Positions 53,009 to 60,516 of a DNA stretch of 64,000 nucleotides are shown piece after piece. Position 1 is the stretch's first letter. The number at the start of each line of letters is the position of its first letter. The translations under genes were made by a program, and so were the position numbers. Location: positions 62,001 to 126,000 of the forward strand of contig JACIXD010000008.1 of NCBI GenBank assembly GCA_014360645.1. The letters are read 5' to 3'. The notes beneath the pieces were generated by a model. That model did not search any database, was not told the origin of the DNA, and saw only the letters and a list, made by a program, of their open reading frames with translations. This stretch comes from Actinomycetota bacterium. Its GTDB lineage: Bacteria; Actinomycetota; Geothermincolia; Geothermincolales; RBG-13-55-18.

Positions 53009-53442
53009 GGAGGCTGGTGGGGGACGAAACGGCGGGGGTGACGCCGGTGGCCGCCGTGCTGGTGGTGGTGATGCTGCTGGTGGGGACGGTGCTGCACGAC
53101 GTCACCGCGCTCTATGGCGCCCGTAGCATCGCCCAGACTGCCGCGGACGCCGCCGCAAAGGCGGCGGGCTTGGAGCTCTCCCCCCTCTTGAGGGTCGGGA
53201 GCGACCCCACCTCCGCGGCGAGGGATTACGCCTCGCGCAATGGCGCCCGGCTGGCATCCCTCAGCTACGGCGGGAGGCTGTCCTACATCTGGGTCACGGT
53301 GAGGGTGGAAAGGGAGGTGGAGCTCCTGGTCATGTGGGGAAGGAGGGCCAAGGTCAGCGCCACCGCGCGCTGCTATTTCGACCTCGCTGCCCAGGGACGT
53401 TCCCTTGGCGCTCGCGGTTCGGCGCCCGCGGTCAGTAGATGA
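53005..53442 (+). CDS. TadE/TadG-like membrane protein
   Basis: The 145-residue protein has a short N-terminus (D-E-T-A-G-V-T-P-V-A) and one transmembrane helix. A Tad-type A-Q-T-A-A-D-A-A-A-K-A-A-G stretch follows, and then a small beta domain. The GTG start overlaps the previous TadE-like gene, so they are co-translated. The 3' end overlaps the convergent lipoprotein gene by 11 bases. Confidence 0.7.
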   Translation: MRRLVGDETAGVTPVAAVLVVVMLLVGTVLHDVTALYGARSIAQTAADAAAKAAGLELSPLLRVGSDPTSAARDYASRNGARLASLSYGGRLSYIWVTVRVEREVELLVMWGRRAKVSATARCYFDLAAQGRSLGARGSAPAVSR

Positions 53443-54226
53443 AGAAGGGAAAGGCATCCACCCGCCATTCACTGGCCTCCTTCACCAGGCGCACGCGAGA
53501 GGTCTCGGATTCCAGATTGCCCCTGCTCCCGAACTCGATGGTCACATCCACCTCGGCGGACCCGCCATCGAGCTTTATGCCGTCGGGATCGAAGTCGTAT
53601 GACCGCGCGGTCCCGAATACCCCGGAGAACTCCGCCGCCGTCCAGGCTTTCTCCAGGCGGTGCTTCTCCCGGTAATCGCGGCTCAGGTGTTCGAAGAGGT
53701 AATCGGTGCGGCCATCGATGCACGCGACGAGAAAATCCCGCAGGGCCTGTTCCACCTCCGTTTTCTCGTCGCCCTTGTCGCGTGGCTTGTTGGACCAGTC
53801 GAGGGCGGTGAAGGAACTCACCTTCCACGCCTCGTTCTCCCTCACCAGCACTAGGGTCTCCTCGCGCGTGCCCCTGCCGGTCACCTCCACCTCCACCCTC
53901 ACCACGGCCCGGTCGTCTTCCAGCGCCAGGTCATCCCGGGGGGAGAAACGGTAGGAGACGAGGTAGCCGAGGGCGGCGGTCAGCTGGTCCCGGTCGAGGG
54001 GGTCGGGCACCTGGTTGGACTCCAGGTAGTCACGGGAGAACATGGAGCGAATGCCCTCGAGGTCCTGGTTCCCCAGGGCGTCCAGGAAGGACATCGCCGT
54101 CTGGGACACGGCTTCCGCGCGGTCTTCCGCGGACTCTCCGCCGCCGCACCCCGCCGCGCAGGCCAGCGCTAGGACCGGCAGGAGCACGGCGGCGGACATC
54201 ACCACGACCCCTCTCCTCATCTTCAT
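53432..54226 (-). CDS. lipoprotein with two NTF2-like domains
   Basis: The 264-residue protein has an N-terminal lipoprotein signal; the lipidated Cys is 23 or 27, in A-C-A-A-G-C. Two tandem NTF2-like (DUF4878-type) segments follow. Each has a helical start (A-M-S-F-L-D-A-L-G-N-Q-D and L-R-D-F-L-V-A-C-I-D-G-R) and an ending of the W-K-V-S-S-F or W-R-V-D-A-F type. It probably sits on the outer face of the membrane; function unknown. ATG 54226 or 54220 are both possible starts. Confidence 0.7.
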   Translation of the reverse strand: MKMRRGVVVMSAAVLLPVLALACAAGCGGGESAEDRAEAVSQTAMSFLDALGNQDLEGIRSMFSRDYLESNQVPDPLDRDQLTAALGYLVSYRFSPRDDLALEDDRAVVRVEVEVTGRGTREETLVLVRENEAWKVSSFTALDWSNKPRDKGDEKTEVEQALRDFLVACIDGRTDYLFEHLSRDYREKHRLEKAWTAAEFSGVFGTARSYDFDPDGIKLDGGSAEVDVTIEFGSRGNLESETSRVRLVKEASEWRVDAFPFFIY

Positions 54227-54815
54227 CCTCTCCGACCTCCCGGAACTCTTCCGCATCGGTTTCGGAACCGTCATCGCTCCCGAGCATGATCCGACCGCGG
54301 CGGAGCCGTTCCACAGCTCCCTTGACATCCAGACTCTGCCTTCCCTGTATGCCACCACCATCGCTCCGGCGCGTGGCTCGACCGCGGCGGTCCTCCCAGT
54401 ACATCTTCTCCGCCGCCTTCGCCATACCTCCCGCGTTTGGGATCTCTGAAGACCCCCGGTTGTTCCCGGGACGGGAACCGGAAAGGGGACTCCAGCCTGG
54501 GCCGTTGCCATGCCCGATCGCCGAGCTCCTCTGCCTATCATGCCGGCTTATACGTCCTCGCTTCGCTCGCGGGTCTTCACCTGCCGGCCTGAACGGGCTT
54601 CCCGATAAGGCGCGGCCAGGTAACGAGGGCACATCAAGCACTTGGCCTCGCCGTGCCCCGGGCTCGGGAGACGGGGTCCGCCGGTTCGTTCCGCGGGCGG
54701 GAGCGGAAGCGGGAAAGGTGTCCGGAAGAAAGACGCGGGAAGACGGGGCGTAGAGACCCGCACCCTCCAAGCGTTGTGATAAACGAAGGCCGAAGAGGGA
54801 AAGGAAACGAGAGGC

Positions 54816-55190
54816 ATGGAAGAACCAGGCAGGGAGAGAGACTGCATCATCAACCAGCGTTACCGACGCACGTCCGTCCTGCGCGCCCTGTACGAGAGCA
54901 TGGGCGGGGCGGCCAACGGTAATGGACCCCGGCCCGCACCCGGCGCGTCCGGAGGGGTGGCTTCCGGGAGCGAGGGGAGCGTCGGGGCGGCCGGCGGAAA
55001 CGGCGTGGAGGGGGTGAGACGGCATCCCGGCGCCCCGATGGCGGGAGAACGCGACGAGGAGGAAGAAGATGGAGGCGTCCTCGCTGGCATCGAGGTCCGG
55101 AGGGCTCTGCGAGACGGTGCGGACCCCGGAAGCCCGCGGACAAGCACAATCCCCGTCGCGGAGGTGTCGGTACGAGGCTCTGGCGGGTGA
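54816..55190 (+). CDS. hypothetical protein, uncertain
   Basis: A 124-codon frame starts at ATG 54816 with GAGAGG upstream. The first ~32 residues (R-D-C-I-I-N-Q-R-Y-R-R-T-S-V-L-R-A-L-Y-E-S-M) look coding; the rest is Gly/Ala/Glu-rich and may not be. It is the only candidate in the 1.2-kb stretch 54227-55414, where I see no other supported gene or RNA. Confidence 0.35.
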   Translation: MEEPGRERDCIINQRYRRTSVLRALYESMGGAANGNGPRPAPGASGGVASGSEGSVGAAGGNGVEGVRRHPGAPMAGERDEEEEDGGVLAGIEVRRALRDGADPGSPRTSTIPVAEVSVRGSGG

Positions 55191-55414
55191 CCGGCGGCGT
55201 ATGCGCATGCCGCATGCGCGTTGTCTCACCCCGGACCGCGGTACCGCAGTGCGGGCCTCCGTGATGCGGAGGGGAGCGCGGGGAATATATAATCCGGAAT
55301 ATGGACACGCCTCTTCCATGACCCGCTGGCAAGCAGGGGTCCCGGGAAAATCGGCTGCACGGCGCATGGAACCGTTCCGGGCGCAAGGCAGAGGAAGCGG
55401 AAAGAGAGAGGGGT

Positions 55415-56008
55415 ATGCTGGCGCTGCTTGTGTCCCTTGCCCTGGAGCGCATGGAGCCGGAGAGGGAACGGGAGCTGGTGGAAAGGGCACGCTCCTCCCC
55501 CGAGGCTTTCTCCGAACTCTACGAACACTACATGCCCCTGATCTACCGCTATCTCATGAGGAGGGCGGGGAACGCGGAGACCGCGGAGGACCTCACCGCC
55601 ACCACCTTCGAGAAGGCGCTGCGCCACTTGGAGAGATTCCAGTGGAAACAGGTATCTTTTTCGGCCTGGCTGTACCGCATCGCCACCAACTGCCTGGTGG
55701 ACCACTACCGGCGCGAGGGAAGGCACCGCGAGGCCTCCCTGCAGGACGTGGAGGGGGTGCTCAGGTCTCCCGTGGGGGCGGGCGAGGAGGAAACGGAGAG
55801 GGTGGCGTTGCTCATGGAGCTGGTGCGGCGACTCCCCCTCTCCTACCAGCACGTCCTGGCGTTGAAGTTCTACCAGGGTCTGGATCACGACGAGATGTGC
55901 GAGGTGCTCGGGGTGAGCAGGAAGACCTTGAGCATGAAGATATACCGCAGCCTGCAGGCGTTGCGTAAGGAGGCCGCGGAGGCGGGGCTGCTCGAGGAAG
56001 GGATGTGA
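55415..56008 (+). CDS. ECF-type RNA polymerase sigma factor
   Basis: The 197-residue protein has sigma region 2 (F-S-E-L-Y-E-H-Y-M-P-L-I-Y-R-Y-L ... A-E-D-L-T-A-T-T-F-E-K-A-L) and the -10-binding F-S-A-W-L-Y-R-I-A-T-N. Region 4 has L-P-L-S-Y-Q-H-V-L-A-L-K-F-Y-Q-G-L-D-H-D-E-M-C and V-L-G-V-S-R-K-T-L-S. It directs transcription of a small regulon. The next gene, six bases away, encodes a membrane protein placed like an anti-sigma factor. ATG 55451 is an alternative start. Confidence 0.88.
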   Translation: MLALLVSLALERMEPERERELVERARSSPEAFSELYEHYMPLIYRYLMRRAGNAETAEDLTATTFEKALRHLERFQWKQVSFSAWLYRIATNCLVDHYRREGRHREASLQDVEGVLRSPVGAGEEETERVALLMELVRRLPLSYQHVLALKFYQGLDHDEMCEVLGVSRKTLSMKIYRSLQALRKEAAEAGLLEEGM

Positions 56009-56014
56009 GGCGGC

Positions 56015-57748
56015 TTGAGGGCGAGGATCAAGGCGGAGCTCATCGCCGGCGCTCTGGAACGGGGCGAGCCGAGCGAGGCGGTGTCCCAGGATCCCGAGCT
56101 AAGGGAACTGGAGCGGCTGGCCTCTCTGCTCGCGGTGGTCTCCCGGTCCGAGCCGGAGCCGTCGCGGGAGGCGCTTGCGCGAATGCGGGAGAGAGTCGAG
56201 GAATGCCAGCGTGGTGTCGCGGAGGAGAGGAGGGCTAGGGAGAGGGACCCCGCCCGTCGCGTGCAGGTCGCGGAGCCCTGGCGCGCGTCCTACGGGATGC
56301 TGACGGCGGCGGCGGTCCTGGCGGCGGTCCTGGTGGTGTCCTCGGTGCTGCTGACAGGTCCGGGAATGGTGATAGTCCCGCCCGCCCTGGAGCTTGCCGA
56401 GGCCGAGGCGTGGGTTTTCGCCACCGCCGGCGTAGAGATAAGGCCGCCGGGCGGGGAATGGTCCCAGGTATCGCCTCCCTTCGTGATGCAGGCCGGGAGC
56501 TCCCTTCGCATTCCCCGGGGCGTAAGGGCGGAGGTGGCCTTCGGGGGACGCGACCTGGCGCGCCTGGAATCCGGCAGCGAGGCCGACGTGGTTGCGGTGG
56601 CGGAGACCGGGATCTCGGTGCAGCTTCGCCAGGGCAGGGGCTATTTCCGCGCCGAGGGCACTCCCCTGCGGGTTTTCGGAGGTGGGCTGCAGGCGGAGGC
56701 GCGCGGTACCGTATTCGACCTCGACCTGAGGGGTCCCGACCCCGTGCTGCTGGCGCTCGAGGACGAGGTGGCGGTGGAGATCCTGCAGGGAGGGACGGGC
56801 AGCCTGGTGGTGGCGGAGGGGGAGGTCTTCGCCCTGCCCGACCTTTTGGGAGAAGGGGATCCCGCGGCGCTGGTCGGGGAGACGGGGCCGGAAAGACTGC
56901 TCGACGAGTGGCTGCTCTGGAACCGCCTCATCGACCGGCAAAGGGGTTGGAGCGTGGGCGTGCTCTCGGACGTGGAGGGTTCGGTCGCGGGGTGGCCGGC
57001 TATCGCGGAGCTGGGATCGGATGACGGGCGGCAACCGGCTCCCGCTCCCCCGCCGGATGGGGACGGCGGGGAGGACGGTCAGGACGGGGGGCAGGACGGA
57101 GAGGAGAGAAAACCCACCCTCTCCCTGCAGGGGACGGTGCAGGGTTCCGGCGTCGCCCTCTCCTGGGAGGTAAGGGACGGCACGGCGCAGGAGTTCATCC
57201 TCCTGCGCGCCGAGGGAAGAGAGCCCGCCTATCCCGGGGACGTGCTTGCCCGCCTGGCGGGCGGCGCGAGGAGCTACCTGGACTCGAGGGTGGAGCCCGG
57301 GGTCTCCTATATCTACCGGGTCGCAGTGCGATATGGAGGCGGCATCGTCTACAGCAACGGCGTCAGGCTTTCCATCCCCGCGGTCAAGCCGGCGATCGCC
57401 CTGAGCGGCAGGGTCATCGACGGAGGAGGGGGGAGGCCGGTGATCGAGCTGACCTGGCACGTGGATGGAGACCCGCGGGCGGAATCCCACGTGTTGGTAA
57501 GAGGGCTGGGGGAACAGAACCCGCAATATCCTCCCTTTGGAAACATGCTCTCCTGGAGTTTCCCGGCCGGCAGCAGCGACTATAAATATATAGATGATGA
57601 CCTGTACATGGGCTACACGTACAACTATCGCATCTACGCCGTCAGGGACGGAAACGTGGTCCTGCAGTCCAACCTCGTTTCCGTTTACGTGGACACCTCG
57701 GTGCTCCTCAAGGGAGGTGAGGCCGCCGGCTCGTCCGGTTCCCGGTAA
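56015..57748 (+). CDS. FecR-like membrane protein, probable anti-sigma partner
   Basis: The 577-residue protein has a cytoplasmic N-terminal ~93 residues with the size of an anti-sigma domain, then one transmembrane helix (about 95-116). A FecR-like extracytoplasmic domain follows (W-V-F-A-T-A-G-V-E-I-R-P-P-G ... L-R-I-P-R-G-V-R-A-E-V). After a Gly/Asp-rich linker it ends in two fibronectin-III-like domains (about 368-455 and 460-560). TTG 56015 starts six bases after the sigma gene. It could hold the sigma factor inactive until an external signal arrives. No TonB-receptor is nearby. Confidence 0.75.
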   Translation: MRARIKAELIAGALERGEPSEAVSQDPELRELERLASLLAVVSRSEPEPSREALARMRERVEECQRGVAEERRARERDPARRVQVAEPWRASYGMLTAAAVLAAVLVVSSVLLTGPGMVIVPPALELAEAEAWVFATAGVEIRPPGGEWSQVSPPFVMQAGSSLRIPRGVRAEVAFGGRDLARLESGSEADVVAVAETGISVQLRQGRGYFRAEGTPLRVFGGGLQAEARGTVFDLDLRGPDPVLLALEDEVAVEILQGGTGSLVVAEGEVFALPDLLGEGDPAALVGETGPERLLDEWLLWNRLIDRQRGWSVGVLSDVEGSVAGWPAIAELGSDDGRQPAPAPPPDGDGGEDGQDGGQDGEERKPTLSLQGTVQGSGVALSWEVRDGTAQEFILLRAEGREPAYPGDVLARLAGGARSYLDSRVEPGVSYIYRVAVRYGGGIVYSNGVRLSIPAVKPAIALSGRVIDGGGGRPVIELTWHVDGDPRAESHVLVRGLGEQNPQYPPFGNMLSWSFPAGSSDYKYIDDDLYMGYTYNYRIYAVRDGNVVLQSNLVSVYVDTSVLLKGGEAAGSSGSR

Positions 57749-58042
57749 GGGAGGCCATAATACCCGCCGCGATAAAGGGTGTCGGTCGAGGGAAAGGGCT
57801 TTGAGGAGGTTGCAGATGATACTCACCTTGCCCCGAACAACCGTTGCCGGCAAAGGATATCGCGCGGGAGGGGCGATCGATCGCGGGGAGTCCCGGCGTT
57901 CGTCCGGGGTCCGGTAGCGTTTCGTTGACTATCAACCTGGCGGAGTCTAAACTGTTTTAACGTGCCGTTTAGGCGGTTTGACGGCGCGGCGCCGCAAGGC
58001 CCGCGGCCGATCTCCATAAGCGAGGAAAGGAGGGTGAGGTAA

Positions 58043-58270
58043 ATGCTCGCGCTGTTTCAGAGCTTCGGCCTTCCCGAACTGGGCGTCATCCTTCTCATAG
58101 CGCTCATCATCTTCGGGCCGGCGCAGCTCCCCAAGATAGGGCGCTCCGTGGGTAAAGCCATCCGGGAGTTCAGGGAATCCAGCTCCGAGGTATCGAAGGC
58201 CATACAGGAAGGCATAGAGGGCGGCGACGAGGAGAAGAAGAGCAAGAAGAAGGCGGAAGAGGACGAATAG
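58043..58270 (+). CDS. tatA: Tat translocase subunit TatA
   Basis: The 75-residue protein has the TatA layout: a short N-terminus, one hydrophobic helix (L-I-A-L-I-I-F-G-P-A), the F-G-P/hinge followed by an amphipathic helix (K-I-G-R-S-V-G-K-A-I-R-E-F-R), and a charged tail. It forms the pore for folded proteins carrying twin-arginine signals. TatC follows 75 bases downstream, and the formate dehydrogenase 2.2 kb away has a twin-arginine signal. Confidence 0.9.
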   Translation: MLALFQSFGLPELGVILLIALIIFGPAQLPKIGRSVGKAIREFRESSSEVSKAIQEGIEGGDEEKKSKKKAEEDE

Positions 58271-58345
58271 ACGGTCTCGCTCACGCCGGCTCTCAGTCTG
58301 CACCTCACGCGGCAACTCCCATCTCCCGTCACACCGGAGGCTGTA

Positions 58346-59104
58346 TTGGCCGACCGCAAGATGACCATCATCGAGCACCTCGAGGAACTGAGGAGGCGCA
58401 TCATCGTCATGCTTCTGTCCCTCGGGGTGGCGGTATGCGTGGGTTACGTTTTTTCCTGGGACATCCTCGATTTCCTCAAGCGGCCGGCCGCCAGGGCGGA
58501 CATCCCCCTGAACCTTTACTACCAGACGGTGCTCGAACCCTTCATGGTGCGCTTCAGGATCGCCATGTACGCGGCCATCGTGCTGGCGCTTCCCGTCATC
58601 CTCTACGAGGTCATCGCCTACATCGCCCCGGCGCTGCGCAAGCGCGAGAAGCGCTTCATGTACACCGCCCTTTTCTTCATCATCGTCTTCTTCCTGGGCG
58701 GAGTGGCCTTCTGTTATGCGTATATCCTTCCCGTGGGCCTGAAGTGGCTGACGGGCCAGGCAGGAGGGAGGATAAGCCCGGTGCTCATGGCGGGCCAGTA
58801 CATCAGCCTGGTGGCGCTGCTCATGGTGGCGGTGGGCCTATCCTTCGAGACTCCCCTGGTGGTGTGGTTGGTGGTGCGCCTGGGGATCGTCACCCCGCAG
58901 AGGTTGCACAAGAACTGGCGTTACGCGGTGGTCATCATCCTCTGCTTCGCCGCCCTCATCACCCCCGACTGGAACCCCATCACCATGATGCTGGTGGCGG
59001 TGCCCATGTTCTTCCTCTACGAGGGGAGTATACTCTTCGCCATGCTGGGAAGGAGGGGGGCAGAGAGACGGAAGGAGGCCCTGGAGGAGGAGTCGGAGGA
59101 GTAA
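58346..59104 (+). CDS. tatC: Tat translocase subunit TatC
   Basis: The 252-residue six-helix membrane protein has the TatC hallmarks: I-I-E-H-L-E-E-L-R-R-R near the start, P-x-x-x-Y-E-V-I-A-Y-I-A-P-A-L in the middle and T-P-D-W-N-P-I-T-M near the end. It is the receptor for twin-arginine signal peptides. TTG 58346 has GGAGG six bases upstream, and an ATG 12 bases later is possible. No TatB is seen, so this is probably a two-component TatAC system. Confidence 0.92.
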   Translation: MADRKMTIIEHLEELRRRIIVMLLSLGVAVCVGYVFSWDILDFLKRPAARADIPLNLYYQTVLEPFMVRFRIAMYAAIVLALPVILYEVIAYIAPALRKREKRFMYTALFFIIVFFLGGVAFCYAYILPVGLKWLTGQAGGRISPVLMAGQYISLVALLMVAVGLSFETPLVVWLVVRLGIVTPQRLHKNWRYAVVIILCFAALITPDWNPITMMLVAVPMFFLYEGSILFAMLGRRGAERRKEALEEESEE

Positions 59105-59207
59105 CATGCCCTCGCGACCTCGATGCCGCTGGGCCGTATGGCAGGTGGAAGGTACTGCAGTATTTGAGATAGGCGTGAAAGCCGGCACATAAAGGAGGTA
59201 GGTCAAC

Positions 59208-60101
59208 ATCGGCGATTTCAACCTGAAGCAGCGCAAGATCAACAAGAGCCTGGTGACCCGCACGGCCAGGTCGTACGTGGCGTCAAATCCCCGGCTCAAG
59301 GGAGTGATGGGGCTGTACCGCGAGGTGTTCTCGGTGCAGCGCAGGCTCTCGCAGCGCATACCCGACCGGCTGCCCCACCTCGAGGAACAGCAGGCGCACA
59401 AGCTCATCGAGGAAGGCAAGCCGCTCATCGAGACCGGGGAGATGGCCGTGGATGTCGCCCTGGCGGAGGAGCTGATGAGGGAACTGGCGGAGGTGCTGAG
59501 GAAAAAGAGCGAGTCCTCCCTCGAGAACCTGGACGCGTTCCTCTCCCGCGAGCTGGACGGCGAGGGGCTTCGCGCTCTCATCGAGGCCTTCCTGGAGCGT
59601 GACGACGAGGAGTTCCTGCGTCTGGCGGAGGGCTATTCGCTGGAGCCCGCGGTGCTCTACATGCTGGTGCATATGACCATGGCGCCGTTTTTCTGGAAGG
59701 CAGCGGGCGCCATGGCCCGCAAAGCCGACCTCGACCAGGTTCCGAGGGGACGGTGCCCGGTATGCGGCGACCTGCCCATCATGGGTTTCCTGCGCTCGCA
59801 GGACGGCCTGCGGGTCCTGGAATGTTCCCTGTGCGGGTCGCGCTGGGGGATCCCGCGCATCATGTGCCCCTTCTGCATGAACATCGACCAGGGAAAGCTG
59901 AAGTACATCTTCGTGGAGGGCGACGACAGGAAAAGGGCATACCTTTGCGAGAAGTGCGGCAGGTACCTCAAGGTGTCCACGGCGCCGGGAGAGCGGGACG
60001 AGGAGTTCGTCATCCCCCTCGAGGACCTCGCCACCGCTCATCTAGACCTGGCGGCGGAGGAAAAGGGTTACGAGCGCGGCTGCCGCACGGTGTTTTCTTG
60101 A
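59208..60101 (+). CDS. fdhE: formate dehydrogenase accessory protein FdhE, apparent AUC start
   Basis: The ~297-residue protein has the FdhE rubredoxin-like zinc sites: C-P-V-C-G, C-S-L-C-G-S-R-W, C-P-F-C and C-E-K-C-G. FdhE is needed for maturation and Tat-dependent assembly of formate dehydrogenases. The coding frame is open back to ATC 59208, nine bases after AAGGAGG at 59192-59198; a stop lies just before it. The first canonical start is GTG 59253, which lacks a ribosome site. The 15 residues between (I-G-D-F-N-L-K-Q-R-K-I-N-K-S-L) look coding, so either AUC is used or an ATG was lost. Confidence 0.85.
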   Translation: MGDFNLKQRKINKSLVTRTARSYVASNPRLKGVMGLYREVFSVQRRLSQRIPDRLPHLEEQQAHKLIEEGKPLIETGEMAVDVALAEELMRELAEVLRKKSESSLENLDAFLSRELDGEGLRALIEAFLERDDEEFLRLAEGYSLEPAVLYMLVHMTMAPFFWKAAGAMARKADLDQVPRGRCPVCGDLPIMGFLRSQDGLRVLECSLCGSRWGIPRIMCPFCMNIDQGKLKYIFVEGDDRKRAYLCEKCGRYLKVSTAPGERDEEFVIPLEDLATAHLDLAAEEKGYERGCRTVFS

Positions 60102-60168
60102 GATCCAAAAGAGCAACCGCATCTCGTGCCGCTGCCCGCGGGCCGCGCGCTCCGGTTGCGGAAACAAG

Positions 60169-60198
60169 TTGCCTTACGGTGAAATTCGATAGTATAAT
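60169..60198 (+). promoter_or_regulatory. promoter ahead of the formate dehydrogenase gene
   Basis: TTGCCT (60169-60174), 18 bases, TATAAT (60193-60198). The transcript would begin near 60205 and have a leader of about 310 bases before the ATG at 60517. Confidence 0.6.
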
Positions 60199-60204
60199 GC
60201 TCCC

Positions 60205-60516
60205 GATTTGATGTCAGTTTGATCGAGGGTCATGCCGAGGGCCCGGAAGGGCCGGGATCGAACGGCAAGGGAGGTCTGAAAAGCCAGGCCAGTGCTGCAT
60301 GTATGTCCTGGCGGGTGGATCATAGAGGTTAAGCGCCGTTCCAGACGGTGATAAACCGCTTTTATCCGTTCCTTGAAAATCTGGTGGGCTTCCGGCGCGC
60401 ATGTGGGGAAATCAAATCCCGTGCGGGTTTTATATATATATATGCGTAATGCACAGTATGCAGTATAGTCGCTTTTTTGGAGGTACAGGATTCGACCTAG
60501 GAAAGTGGGGGGAAGT
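60205..60516 (+). ncRNA. structured leader of the formate dehydrogenase mRNA, candidate riboswitch
   Basis: The leader contains GGCCC-GGAA-GGGCC (60240-60253, a five-bp stem capped by a GNRA-type tetraloop) and GCCAGG/CCTGGC (60283-60288 with 60307-60312). CGG-ATAAA pairs with TTTAT-CCG in the 60345-60375 region. CCC-GTGC-GGG followed by TTTTATAT near 60417-60435 resembles a short attenuator. A molybdenum- or tungsten-cofactor element would be logical before a molybdoenzyme, but I cannot match the known Moco consensus by eye. Confidence 0.4.

Noticed and set aside
60399-60436. tRNA-like T-arm (GGGGAAATCAAATCCC)
   Set aside because: No acceptor, D or anticodon arms can be drawn around it. It is more likely part of the leader hairpin.
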